Below are positions 33,384 through 44,839 of a stretch of DNA of 64,000 nt, piece by piece. Origin of the DNA: Aquatica leii. Lineage: Eukaryota > Arthropoda > Insecta > Coleoptera > Lampyridae. The notes below the pieces were generated by a model, which made no database searches, was not told where the DNA came from, and saw only the letters and a program-made list of their open reading frames with translations. Each line of letters begins with the position of its first letter. The stretch's first letter is position 1. Position numbers and translations under genes: made by a program. The stretch spans positions 190,906,760 to 190,970,759 of the forward strand of contig CM069433.1 of NCBI GenBank assembly GCA_035610365.1, written 5' to 3'.

Positions 33384-33680
33384 CTGTCCCCTTTTTAGGA
33401 CTGTTCTGTCCCAAAACAGGAAACTGAATGCAACACCGGTAGAAAGGATCGTGGCGATAGCGGCAACTTTCTACATCTCGCCAACTTCCTTGACCATAAA
33501 AGTAACAATTAATGGACTTTTCTTGACCCGATATTCTCCTTGGTTGTTAACTACAGGCCAACACTTAAACACCTGTTCCCCGGAAGACGACCTCCAGCTG
33601 TCCTACAATTCAGTTGATTTAAGCCACAACCAAGCTTGGGTACTGCCAATTTTTTAATATTGTAGAACTTTATTTCTGTT
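33384..33680 (-). pseudogene. gypsy G4 Pol C-terminal tail with mutated CCCH finger
   Basis: On the minus strand the tail reads 'KSINCYFYGQGSWRDVESCR' then 'YRHDPF'. It equals the G3 finger with Cys2 replaced by Trp. It is followed by about 25 further codons to the LTR. The frame upstream is broken. Confidence 0.5.
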
Positions 33681-34275
33681 TTGAGATTTCATAATGCTCG
33701 CCACAGATTTTTGTATAACGGTTTGGTACGTGAGTATTTCTTGGTGATCAGATAAAAAACAAAGCAACTTCTTCCGGTCTTCATCCAAATTGGAGATCGC
33801 ATGGCAGTCGTATTTCGCGACCGAGCATCACGCAGGATGGTGTTTGGTTTGTGCTTTTGTGAACGGATGATCGGTATGCCATTAGGAAAAGGTGCAAGTA
33901 CTGATCACCAATCTCTTTGGTGTTCGGACACTAACTACTTTGGCTAAGTATTTTTCTATTGTTTGATTCATCCGCTCAACCATGCCATCAGATTGAGGAT
34001 GGAGAAGCGCCGTCCTAGTTTTCTTAATTCCCAACAGTCGGCAAAGTTTTTGAAACACCCCAGACTGAAAGTTGCGGTCTTGATCAGAGTGTAATTCCAA
34101 CGGAACTCCAAACCGGCAGAAAAACTCTTTTATTAATACGTCTGCAACTGTAGCTGCTTCTTGATTGGGTATGGCGTGAGCCTCCGTCTATTTCGTGAAA
34201 TAATCCATCACCACCAGGTTGTATTTGTTTCCCGAATCAGATTCTGGGAACGGCTCTGCGATGTCAGCCTCAAAC
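33681..34275 (-). pseudogene. gypsy G4 integrase
   Basis: An open frame at 34100-33882 has 'ELHSDQDRNFQSGVFQ' and 'HPQSDGMVERMNQTI'. Above it, stops interrupt 'YFTK'-type sequence up to the 'VAIDIAEPF'-equivalent region at about 34260. Below it, 'VFYLITKKYSRTKPLYKN' is the C-terminal domain (33690-33770). The upstream end joins a gag fragment at 'gcgatgtca' (about 34257-34265), so everything from mid-gag to early integrase is deleted. Confidence 0.75.
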
Positions 34276-34289
34276 TCCTGAAGACTTTC

Positions 34290-34589
34290 GGCGGATAACT
34301 TCTATTTATCCAAACACTGATGCTTGTTTACATTAAAGTGACGTACAAGGTTATACTCCGTTATATTTATCTTGACACGCGTTAATCACTTATTTATTTA
34401 AATTGGATAATCTTCTTAACACTGTCGACTTTGAATTACTGAAATAACTCACTTATGACTTGTTTGTACCGCATTTATACATTTTGGCCAACTTTCGAGA
34501 ATTTTCTATATCTTTCGGGGAACGTTCTGGAAATGGTTAAAAACTTCGTTAATGTCCTCCAACTTGAGAATAATTTTTCGAACGTTTCA
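34290..34589 (-). repeat. gypsy G4 5' LTR, truncated
   Basis: It starts on the minus strand at 34589 (TGAAACGTTCG) and matches the LTR until 'cggataacttctatttatcc' near 34295. It then jumps into 'ctgaaggac'-type gag sequence. The LTR 3' part and leader are deleted. Confidence 0.7.
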
Positions 34590-34979
34590 ATAGCATATTT
34601 TGTGATTGTGGTGCATTCGTTAATTAATTATGTCAAGTTTATGCGCACTACTTAATAGTAACGTATGTTATTTCTTTTTTTTTTGTTGTATCAATTAATC
34701 TTATCAGTTAACCGTTAGCCGTAACAGTTAATGTATGTAATCCTAACTTAGATCACACTGATCCAATTTTACTTTATGTCAGAAACTTTGACTCATTTTT
34801 AACTTTATGTATTTTCGTATGAGTACATTGACGTGATATCCGTCCAAGTCCTTTAAATCATTTGAACGCAGTCAAGTCCAAATAGGACATAAAAACGCGT
34901 CGTACATAAGCTTATATACCACGAATATTTCGTTCATAAATCAAATAAAAAGAAAGTAAAACGTTACTACTAAGGTCGA

Positions 34980-35438
34980 AGAATTTTTCGATTGGGTAAG
35001 TTTTTGTGCACTGCATACAATTAATGGTAAAGTGTGTCGCCTGATCGATATGGCTTCCATCTATATTGTAACTGTGATATTAATTGACGAATCTAATCTA
35101 ATCTATTGTGTGTTGTCAATACTTCTGGCATTTATGGATTGAGAATTAGATATACTCTTGTTAATGATCTACGTTATTAAATTAAAGTTTTTATTCCTGT
35201 TTAATCATTCTTTTATGGTAACATACCTTTCTCTTTTGTTGTGGTTACCCGAACATCAGAGTAACAAAGATTACGAACCTAAAAATTCGTTACAAGCTTG
35301 GACCGTCTCTCTTGATCGAGGCAAAAGTGTTAATTATAAAAGATCTGGCGCCCTTAATTATTATTCTCTTGAACCTCCCTTATCTCTGACTGTGTGAGTT
35401 GGCCGTGCAAGGTTCGTAAGACCTATAAGCTTGTAACA
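34980..35438 (+). repeat. LTR-1 family, diverged 3' part
   Basis: It follows the order of the solo LTR: a 'gtgtgttg.caatac.t' block, 'ggattgagaatt', 'tactcttgttaat', 'cgaacatcagagtaa', then the conserved tail from 'gatctggcgccctta' to CTTGTAACA ending at 35438. The upstream half could not be aligned, and no start or target duplication was found. Confidence 0.65.
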
Positions 35439-38054
35439 AATTTACTTAATTTCATTATTTGTTATAAATTCTCTTCAAGTAGTCATAAATGATTTCCATT
35501 CTTTTAAGAAATTTGTCAGGAGAAGCACGACCTAGTGTCTAAGAAGTTTTTTTGTTAAAGTTGAGATGGTCCCGTTTAAGTTCATATTTAGTACAAGTGC
35601 CTAAATTTAGAAGAAATGCCGAGTCCGAAGTAACGCGCATAAATTAGAAGGTTTGGACGGTTTAAAAGTAAGAAGTTAGGAAACGATCAGCATCTTATTG
35701 TGAACTTTGTTTGAGGTAGCAATACGGTGTATAATTTAAAGTTCTTTTTGAATCTTTGTGCTTTTGTTTTGTCAATCTTTATAATTTTTAGGTATGTATG
35801 CAAAACAATTTTAATCTATTTATGTTTTTGTCTGCTTTTGTATTTGTGCGTCAGCCTGGGTGGTTTTTCCACTCGGTTCCTTTGATTGTAAGAGTAGCGT
35901 GGGTAGCCATTTTATCTCGTGTCTTGTGTCAATTTATGTTTTTTTTTTTAAATTAGTTTAGATAAAACTGTTCGCAATTATTTACTTAGTCGCACGAATG
36001 ATGGAGCACGTTTTATTGCAACATTCTTTTCTTTTTCGTTATTTCTGGGTTTTACAAGTTGCCCAAAGTTGCCAAAGTAAAAGTTAGAATTGTACTGTTT
36101 TATGATATTTACACGTTAATGGCGGGAGATAACCGTATGTACAACAATCGATGCAAAAACCGTTCTGCGAATTGCTTTGGAGAATGCAAATCTAATATTC
36201 GATTTTGCAGGTAGTTCTCATACTATGGGAACCTTGTGCTTTTAAGTCAAGTAGTTTATCTTGGTTCTATGATACGTATTAAAGTCGCTATATGTTGCTT
36301 CCATGATAATGGACCCTATTTTATAATATTTGTTTAATATATTATTGTGTTCTTGTTATATGTGTGTATATTTAGCCCACGTTCGTTTGTTTCAACACTT
36401 CGTCTTTAGCTGGTTTGCTTCCGTAACTAGGGCCTCAGTACCTAATGGCAAATCGTTTGTTAACTATCTCTTTTTTTGTTTAATGTGTTTATGTGAAGAT
36501 TTAAACCTGTTATTGTACCTACTTATCGAAACCTTATATTTAAATTCACGACATTCTAACTTTCAGATCGACATTGTTGAAATTTTATTTATCTGAGAAA
36601 GGTTACAATAAAATGAGCAACTTACATAATTACTCGTTAATTTAATTTACTAATGTGCTATTTATAATAAACCTGTCTTACTAACTTACATCAGAGTTGT
36701 CCGATGTTGGCGCTAAACATTCGCGCTAAGAGAGGCAAAATAGTACTGCCAACATCATTTTTTTTTAATTTAGTAACTTCGATGCAGTTTTTAGCTACTT
36801 TTAGTCAAATCTTCAGGATAATAAAATGACAATTTCAGAAAAAAGTTAATTTAAAAAGAAATTTGCTAATGAACTAAGCAACTAAGGAAGAGCAACGATA
36901 GAAAACTAATACAACAATATAAAATTACAACATACTATGTATATTGACGCGAATATGTATATTACTAAAATTGAGACGAGTAACGACCGTTTCTTAGACA
37001 GTGAGAACGGTTAACAAACTTGCTAAACATTTGATCGATTTATGGAAACAATTTGTGCAACATCAAAACTTTTTGAGAAGATGTAAAGACAAAACCAGAG
37101 AAACAATTGTGGAAAATGCTAATAATACCTGAGACAAATACTAGTAGATATAATAAGAGTACATAAAAGTAGATTTCAAAATTACTATACAAATTTAAAA
37201 ATAAGTTTCTAAAAAAGTTGCTTGAGTTATTCATAAAAACTAAACTGTTTTGAAAATAAGGTTTAAAAAAATCTTTTTTTACGTATTATGTACATACCAA
37301 TTCAGCATTTACATATTCGAAAAAATGATAAAGTATAGTTTTTTCCAAAGAAATGAAAACAAATTTCTTGGAAAAAACAATAAATGTTACAAATTACTTG
37401 GAACAGCACCTGCGCAAATTCTAAAATCTGAATTTTTTTCTTAGAATATGTTAAGGTATTTGTAATGTTTTTTTTGGAAAACCATTCTCGGATCTTGGCG
37501 TAATTAACGTTACGTTTAAAATTGCACTTATTGTAAAAGTTTTAAGTTCGTAACAAAGGATTAAAATCTTGATAACTAATTCGATGACTAAGAAAAAATT
37601 TACACGCAACTCTCAGTTGGGAAAAAACATTTTTCCTTCAAGGATAACCTTGAAGATATAGTGGAGCAAATGTTCAGACGCAGAATTCTGATAATGTCAA
37701 AGCTTTGAATTTACGTTTTGTTAATTTTAAATTAAGAAACTTTCACATTTTTTTTATCAATGATTATAATTTAATCTGTCAACTACACCCGCCATTAAAC
37801 GCAAAAAAAGTTTGTACAAGTTCTTAACTGTTATCACATAAGGTTATTGTTGTATTAAATTAAAAAGTTAAGAAAAGGTCAAAGTTGAAGTATACCCTCT
37901 AAGAAAAATTATCAATCAATCTATAACAAATGAAATCGGTTTTTCCCATAGTCGTGTTTTCCTTTGAAGCGCAACTGCATCAAAACAATGGCACTAATCA
38001 TTTTTCGATATTTTGTAATTTCGAATATTACGCCTTATAAAAACAATAATGGAA
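35439..38054. other. AT-rich sequence, no gene seen; possible intron
   Basis: If the candidate exon at 38061-38100 is real, this region lies in its first intron. No further exon was recognised. Scattered ORFs of 64-88 codons (36330-37444) are T- or A-rich and unsupported. Confidence 0.35.
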
Positions 38055-38060
38055 ACTTAC

Positions 38061-38100
38061 CACCTTCGATCGCCTTAATCTCCGGACCTTCTTCTACCAT
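38061..38100 (-). CDS. candidate first coding exon of a host gene
   Basis: Minus-strand ATG at 38100-38098 sits in a strong context (aaaaATGG). It opens 13 codons plus one base ('MVEEGPEIKAIEG') and ends in a near-consensus splice donor, GTG|GTAAGT (donor at 38060-38055). Codon composition is balanced, unlike the surrounding AT-rich DNA. A GC-richer stretch with a perfect CRE lies about 195 bp upstream. No downstream exon was recognised, so the product is unknown. It may be chance, but start, donor and promoter elements agree in orientation and spacing. Confidence 0.4.
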
Positions 38101-38280
38101 TTTTCTTATGGTGCTTTTGTTGAACTACAACACTACACACTATTTAAACATAAATGGGGCTATAAACCCCCAATGTTAAACAATATTAAAAACAATCGCT
38201 CCGAAGATGTCCGTCTGTGTTGAGTCTAAGTTAAGGGTGTTATTAGACAGCCGGCTTGTAATCAATAGCATAAACGCTTG

Positions 38281-38302
38281 CGCCGCGACGTCGATGACGT
38301 CA
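38281..38302. promoter_or_regulatory. CRE palindrome TGACGTCA with second GACGTC
   Basis: TGACGTCA at 38295-38302 is the full CREB/ATF site, and a further GACGTC lies at 38287-38292 in a locally GC-rich patch. Near 38156-38171 'ggggctataaacccc' holds a TATAAA between GGGG and CCCC. The position upstream of the candidate minus-strand start at 38100 suggests a promoter. Confidence 0.4.
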
Positions 38303-39950
38303 TTCTTAAAGGGGTGTATGTTTATTGGTTATTATAAAATGTATATCTACGATTGTTGTAACAATAACAAAATAATGATTAATTAGTTTTCAATTTTACG
38401 TTATTACATCATAAAAAAATCTATTAAATTTTGATGCAAATCTAAATATTACAAAGTCAAAGGAAAACGACAAGTTCAAAGCAAGATCAAATTTTTCTAA
38501 TTGCGCATTCGAAATTTAATAATTTACCCGTTTATTAATTATAAATAAGAAAGAGTTTTTCTCGCGCGCTTTCTTTATTTATTTTTAAAAGTTGTATGTT
38601 TTAATAGCAGCATTAATCTGAAAAAAAATAAATATTTGAATACATAGTGCAAAGCGTAACAATTTTTAAAATAAATATTTTAATAATTATTCCTTTCGCA
38701 ATAACAATAATAATATAATATTTATAGCGAAATATTGTATTGGGGGGAAAAGTTTGAGTACAAACATATACCGAATACTAAATTAAAATTTTAAGCATTT
38801 TAAAATACGAACAAAACGCGTGTTTAATTTTTTATAAACATTTTTAATTAACAAAACTAAATTTAAATAATGTATTTATGTGGGTAGTTAAAACATGAAT
38901 ATTTCAACTACTTGATAACAATCACAGAATTCCTCACATTTCATACAAATTTTTGCCAAAAAAAACGAATGTATTGGTATAGAAACTCCAGACTGCCAGA
39001 ATGCATTTCTGTTCTCTGATTCTTTTTATTTTTCTTCAACAATCTGAGTTTAATGATGTTGCGAAATTTTTGTAGTTATTAAAATTTTAAGTAAGGAAAA
39101 TGCAGATAGTTTCGAGACTCAGTTAACTGTAAATACGTTTATCGCTAAAACTTTGTAAAAGTTGTCTCTATATAGTACGTTGGAAACAATTTTAAACAAA
39201 GGATCAGACAACTTTGAAAACAAAATGTATCTTAGAAAGTATTTATTGTAGCATATGGTTTTTATAGTATTTCAAACAAAAAATTTTTAACAGTGTACGT
39301 AATTGAGTCGTAGTAATTTTAGTCGCAAATATTTTTATTGCTCTAGAAAAATTGGAAACAAAATATTAGACAATCTGATTTTTGAAGGGAAACTTTTTTA
39401 GAGAGGAGAAATCTGAAATTTCGATAAGTGGCACCATAACGAAAAAGAGGACAGCACAGTCCCAGCAAACTATCTTTTTTTTATTTGCGCTGACGTTTAC
39501 ATTGACAAGCAATTCTAATCTTTAATTTCGTTTTGATTTAATTAGTGAAAATTCTTTAAATCATGGTAGCGGTATAATTATAATATAGTTCAGTTAATTT
39601 AAAATGTCAGAGTTTCAAGAACATTTTACTTTCTCATCAATAAATAAAAGTTTTAAAAATTTATTCGGAAAGAAGTTTCACTTCTTCCGAGAGCCCATGC
39701 TGAGAAGGAGGAGGAAGTGGACCCATCATACCATCCGAACTTGCTTGGTACAAGTTTGCCACAAGAAGGATAGGCTAAGTAAATAAATGTTGCGAGTAGA
39801 TAGGATAGTCTTACAAGACTAGTAGGATGGGCTAAGTATTTGTGAGTGTTATGAGAGCACGTGGTTCCGCGAGGCGAGTACGTGAGAGATTCTGACCCAA
39901 CTAGGTATATTCGGAATAGAGGAGTAAGCGTCACGCCCTTATGACAAGTG
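38303..39950. other. AT-rich sequence, no gene seen
   Basis: Nothing is recognised up to the R1-like LINE. The last 350 bases (39600-39950) are less AT-rich and may be the decayed 3' region of that LINE, with 'ggataggctaagta' and 'ggatgggctaagta' forming a short near-repeat at about 39769 and 39826. Confidence 0.35.
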
Positions 39951-40371
39951 TTTCACAGCCATTCATCTAAGATCAAGGTGACGTTTTGTCGCTGAAAATG
40001 ACGGAAAGTCGTTAAGCAAAACGTGCTGGTTAAGAAAATTGCGCGTGCCAGCTTTGCCAAGAACTTTGGTGCAGTAGATTTTCTGCAAAAAGAGATGTAG
40101 GACAGGATGCTTGGATATGACACAGATGATAGGATACCTATGCAATAAGTCCGAGGATAGTTCTAAGAAATAGGGATTGAAGCAAGGCTAGTTTTCTGAC
40201 CACGTGAGAATGTCGATGCCTGGGGTACCAAATATGTAGGCCATAGGTGAGCATGGGTATAACTGCACTGTTAAAGATCCGGGGTACTTGAATTCGAAAA
40301 GCCTACGGACGAGAATGTTGTTGAGGCGCAGTGAAAGATCTCGTTTCAAAATGGAACCGAAAACCATATAC

Positions 40372-41292
40372 TTAGTTTTCTCCGCTGAAACCGTCGGTTT
40401 TGTTACTGCCAGCCCATCCTGTCACTATGTTTAGGCACGTGTTTGATTTTGCCTTTGAGTCTTGACTAGAAATTGCTGACACTGTCACAGTGATGTCCGC
40501 GTATGCAAAAATGTGGCAGTCTGCTGGTAGTTCTGTGCTAAGCAGGTCATTTACAATCAGATTCCATAAAGTCGACCAGAAAACCGAACCTTGTAGACTC
40601 CCGTTCGTCAGTCGTTTGGCATAAACAGAATGGGATACGCTCGAGAAATAAGTTATCGGACTGTTCGATAAACAACTACAAATGACACGCATGGCGCCAG
40701 CAGGAATTCTCTTAACGACAAGAGCTTCTATTATTGAGGGCCACTATACATTGTTGAACGCTTCACATATGTCAATATAGTGGTGATTACTCTACGTGCG
40801 GCGTCAGTTGTCGTTTTGCCTGGAACGAAGCCATATTGAGAAGACGGAAAAGAATTATCACAGAGTTATCGAACGGCACGAGTTAGGATTTACGAGATCC
40901 TTCTTCTCAGGTTTGAGAATGGTAATGAGTTTATCAGCTTTCCAGCTAGTAGGAAAATAGCCACATTTAATGCACGAGTTGAATAAATCAACGACCGTAA
41001 AAGAGAGGGAATCTTGTACAGTTAGACGTTGGACATTACAATGTATTCCGTCGAGTCCGGGATACTTGTTTTAAGAAATTTTACTGGTCACCGCGGCTAA
41101 ATCGTCGTTAGTGACCACCCTGTCTTGTAGAGATCTTATTTGTGCATGCAAAGGGTTATCTGTTGTCGGATCGTAGTCAGGAAACAGAGAGCAAACAATA
41201 GTTTTAATAGTCTCGTATTCTGAAATAATATATCTGTCGCCGTCTCGGACATTGGAGCACGGTTGGATCGACAGGAACTTACAAGAGGACAA
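40372..41292 (-). pseudogene. R1-like LINE L1 reverse transcriptase
   Basis: 41292-41071 holds the RT N-terminus ('FLSIQPCSNVRDGDRYIISE'). 'NKYPGLDGIHCNV' is the fingers motif, and 'CGYFPTSWKADKLITILKP' follows. 40692-40372 holds 'GSLQGSVFWSTLWNLIVNDL' (motif B) and 'HIFAYADITVTVSA', where the catalytic YADD reads YADI. With the stops this makes it inactive. Sequence down to 39963 encodes decayed thumb and C-terminus. Confidence 0.8.
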
Positions 41293-41643
41293 CTTTTAAA
41301 CTAACCCCAACCCCCACGGGCTCATTATCAAGCTTTTTTCAACGAATCTTTGCCAGGAGCTGTACTTTGCTGTATTTACTGCCAGTTTGTACCAGTGAAA
41401 CTCGGCCTTGTAAGAGGCAAGCCATTGAGGTTTTAAGTATGCTGGGGGTTTTTGGTGATGATTTCGTAAATAACGCACCGCTTGCTTTAACCCGTTGAAG
41501 GGCGCAGTCGCACGAGCAAGCTTGTAGCCTAAACCAGAACTAATAACGTATGGTTCTTGTGCCAGTAAGAAGACAATGTTATTGTCGGAGGAGAAATTCA
41601 TAGCTTTAAAAGTCGCAACACGTGAAAAGTTAATTGAGTGTCC

Positions 41644-42110
41644 TTATTGTCCATAATGAATGTTTGCTATTTTGGCGTAGAGGTCGAGCCGTTTCATATA
41701 TGCTGGGCAGGTATTGGATGAGGCTTTATGTCTAATGACTTCACCTTTATGGTAAAAACGAGCGTAGTTTGCGCATGAATAGTCTCGCTCTGTGTTAGGG
41801 TATGTCTTAGTCTCGATCTTTTCAGCGCAATGGTCGAACTGTATGTCACTTTTACAGTCTGTGGAGTGGTGGTTAAACTTATGACAGTTGAAGCAGCGCG
41901 TAACACAGATATAGTCATTGACAGTGCACGCATTCGAAACGACGTACACGCGACGTGATGCCAAAAGGAATTTTTGGACTTCTGGTGGGACTTCCAGAAT
42001 CCAGTGACAATTTGCTTTGTTTCGAAGACCAAAGCGGAATTGGACTTTTCATCGGCAAGATGTAATATTTCTATTATTGTTCGTGCCTCAAAGAAATTAT
42101 TGTAGTTAGA
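41644..42110 (-). pseudogene. R1-like LINE L1 gag end with zinc knuckles
   Basis: The 106-codon open frame (41964-41644) starts 'ASRRVYVVSNACTVNDYICV' and has 'CFNCHKFNHHSTDC', a complete C-x2-C-x4-H-x4-C knuckle. Two decayed knuckles follow ('CAEKIETKTYPN', 'CANYARFYHKGEVIRHK'). Upstream (to about 42010) 'NCHWILEVPPEVQKFLL' continues it in a shifted frame. An overlapping 229-codon frame (42383-41694) crosses the minisatellite and is not the gag frame. Confidence 0.75.
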
Positions 42111-42167
42111 ATAGAATAGATACCGCTCCCCTCCCCGTCTGCCCTTCCCGACTCCATCTTTTACCGG

Positions 42168-42372
42168 GCGTCGTATTCGTAGTGTTTGACTTCGGCCTGC
42201 GAATACGCCGTCAATACGTCGTATCCGTAGTGTTGGCTTTGGCCTGCGAATACGCCTTCCTCTATCCTTTACCGAACGTTGTATTCGTAGTGTTTGGCTT
42301 TGGCCTGCGAATACGCCGTCAACACGCCGCTTCCGTAGTGTTTGGTTTTGGTTTTCGGATACGCCTTTCAGT
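42168..42372. repeat. minisatellite, four units of about 48-60 bp
   Basis: Each unit reads cgtcgtattcgtagtgtttgg...ttggcctgcgaatacgcc with a few changes; units start near 42168, 42217, 42277 and 42325. Each unit also holds cgtattcg/cgaatacg, so it can fold on itself. It lies just upstream of the L1 gag on the element's side, possibly in its 5' UTR. Confidence 0.75.
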
Positions 42373-42599
42373 AACGTGCCCAAATCCCTTCACCTCTACC
42401 TAAGCTTTGAACCCGAGCAACGGTGTCTACCGATCCAACGGAGGTTTACACCTGTTACGTTTTTTTATTTAGTAACGTTCTCAAATGAACGCACCAGTTT
42501 TCTTTTATTCAGTAACGTTTTACAACGTAAATATAAAATGTGCCTATACAATGAGATGCGGGTTTGAACTAAGTCCAAAGTTTAGCGCATGCGTTACTT

Positions 42600-44295
42600 G
42601 TATTTTGCGCCTTTTTGTCGGCTTGTCTGGTAGTTGCTAAGCACGAAGTTTGACGCCGCTATAAAAATTTAGTTTTAAATGGTCAACTCTTAGCTTGGTA
42701 AGTTTTCTAATCCACATTTTGTTGTTGCTAACTTAGACAAATATTTACAGAGGGTTTTTTTTATCTTACCGATTTTCTTTATTTCTTTTGGCTGCTTGCT
42801 CCTAAATGTAACTGTTTACAAAGAATAAAAGGGTACAAGATGGCGGGTGAAAGTCAACCTCGCACATCTCTCTTGCGTCGATGCTAAAGATGGCGACGAG
42901 TGCCGTTATGTGTTATAATTACGATATCTGATTGAGACAATTTATCTAATCCTTACTGTTCGATTTGGAATAACTACGGCGAATGATCGTTTCTTCAGAA
43001 TTTTACTGGATGCAGCCTATGGAAATTTACAATGCTAATTTTCTTTTCTTAAGTTAAGTAAACGTAACTTCAATTATCAGCTTCTATCTATTGTGGTAAT
43101 TTTGCTTATGTGCTAACCTACATTAAATGTGAAGTGTGGGAGTGCTGTCTTACTTTTGTTGTGTTTTAGCTACTTTCTTTTCCGACCACTAAGGACGAAC
43201 ACTTGGGCAGAGCTCTGGACAAGTCAGTCGATCGATCGGTGTATGTAAAACATTGTTACCTGTGACAGTAAGGTAGTATTCTATATTTTTACATTTTATG
43301 TAGTGTTATTTGCTTTAACGATTCATAATTGGTCGTGTGATTGTGACTAGACCAAGTTTGCTTAAGCCTTTTGATTGAGTAGACGTTTACTTCACTTTTA
43401 CTTAAATTTTACTTAAATATTACTACATATGATTTAATTGCATCTAATCGTACTTAATTTTACTTAATTTGTTTGGATTACTCTACGAGTAATTAATGAA
43501 AATTTGTTTCGACGATGATTGCACCGAGAGAAATTACTCCCTAACGGTAGAAATTACTAAGTTTCTTTAATTTGTGTTCTCGACTCGTATGTATTTAGAG
43601 TCCATATTAACTTATGTCTAATTTGCTTACGATATGTATATATTATTCTTATATCTATTGTATTCTTAAGTAGTTAAGTATATTTACTGTATATGTATTT
43701 CTTTGATCGGCTTTGGTAATTTAGCCAGAATTACACCTGTTAATTCAAAATAAACTACCTGGCGCCTGTATCTCTGGGTATTTTCTAAATCTCTTAAATA
43801 TCAAAGTGCATATTATTTTATTATTATATAAGCTATCTCCAAATTCGGCTGCATTATTATTTCTAACCTACTTCCCCTCTCCTGAGCTAGGGCAATATTC
43901 TTTTGACTATTAATTCCAATTGGAATTTTTCTGCATCCATTATTACTACCCCACTGCAGCTGGTAGGGGTTGGTAATACACCGTATTGCATGCTTGCTTG
44001 TTTGGTCACCAACGTCACCGCTTGTCGAAAGCACACTAATCAGTCATTGGTTTATAGATCACCTTACGCTTGCTTGGGTAGCCGCCGCTTCCGCTCTCGT
44101 CGACTATACCGCCAATTGCTCGTTTATTTTACAATAAATAAAGTTGTTTTTATTTGTATATTGTGTCTTATTTCCGTCGCCGCGCTCCGCTTTTAGGTCC
44201 GTTTGAAGCCCTGGACAACCGTGTCTTCACTGCAGTTACCCGGACAATACCGTCGAACAGGAGAGTAAACTCCTCGAACAAATCTGGCGCCTGAA
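42600..44295 (+). repeat. possible LTR or retroelement promoter segment
   Basis: No ORF is supported. Two places combine AATAAA with TGGCGCCTG, a primer-site-like motif: 43749-43754 with 43760-43766, and 44133-44138 with 44285-44291. Near 42838 and 42888 'caagATGGCGgg' and 'aaagATGGCGac' look like YY1-type core-promoter sites. Together these suggest LTR sequence inserted between two LINE relics, but no boundaries or target duplication were found. Confidence 0.35.
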
Positions 44296-44413
44296 AACCG
44301 TACCATCCACTAGCTTTCTATTTCAGCTAAACAGTTCGATTCGGTGTAAGCGTCACAAAGCACACGTTCAAAAAGTTCTGATAAAAGAGTTATCGGACGG
44401 TACGAGTTGGAAT

Positions 44414-44839
44414 TTACAAGATCCTTCTTTCCAGGTTTTGAATGGTGGTGAGTATACCAGTTTTCCAGCTGGTAGAAAAATAACCACATTTAATGCATGA
44501 GTTGAACAAACTAACGATTGTAGAAGAAAGGGAATCTTGTACAATTAGACGTAAGACATTACAATGTATTCCGTCGAGTCCGGGAGACTTGTTTTTAGGA
44601 ATTTTACTGGTCACCGCAGCTAAATCGTCGCTAGTGACCATCTAGTCTTGTTGGGATCTTATTTGCAAATTAGTGCAAGATCTTATTTGGGCATGCAATG
44701 GGTTACTTGTCGTTGGATCGTCATCAGGAAACAAGTAGCAAACAATAGCTTTAATAGTCTCGTATTCTGAAATAGTGTATATATCGCCGTCTTGGACATT
44801 AGAGCACGGTTGGATCGACAGGAACTTACAAGGAGACAA
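44414..44839 (-). pseudogene. R1-like LINE L2 reverse transcriptase, N-terminal part
   Basis: Two open pieces (44839-44642 and 44641-44414) read 'FLSIQPCSNVQDGDIYTISE' and 'PKNKSPGLDGIHCNVLRLIV', then 'CGYFSTSWKTGILTTI'. They match L1 closely and show a less decayed PGLDG box. They are separated by a stop. No catalytic motifs remain in this copy. Confidence 0.75.

Larger units (their letters stand above)
39963..42110 (-). mobile_element. R1-clade LINE relic L1 with internal deletion
   Basis: Reading downward: gag zinc knuckles (41964-41644), start of endonuclease ('AQEPYVISSGLGYKL', about 41570), then a jump to the pre-RT linker ('AVRYLRNHHQK...SWQRFVEK'), then RT to about 39963. Most of the endonuclease is missing. 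Many stops are present. The R1 clade is inferred from the triple-knuckle gag and RT motifs; there is no 28S rDNA around it, so it is not a canonical R1 insertion. Confidence 0.75.

Noticed and set aside
35855..35920. Minus-strand ATGGCTACC ORF of 19 codons with a good start context
   Set aside because: It is too short, has no splice donor and no match; it may echo an ATAAAATGGC promoter-like motif.
41694..42383. 229-codon ORF with Arg-rich repeats
   Set aside because: It runs through the minisatellite and then out of frame over the LINE gag, so it is an open frame by chance.
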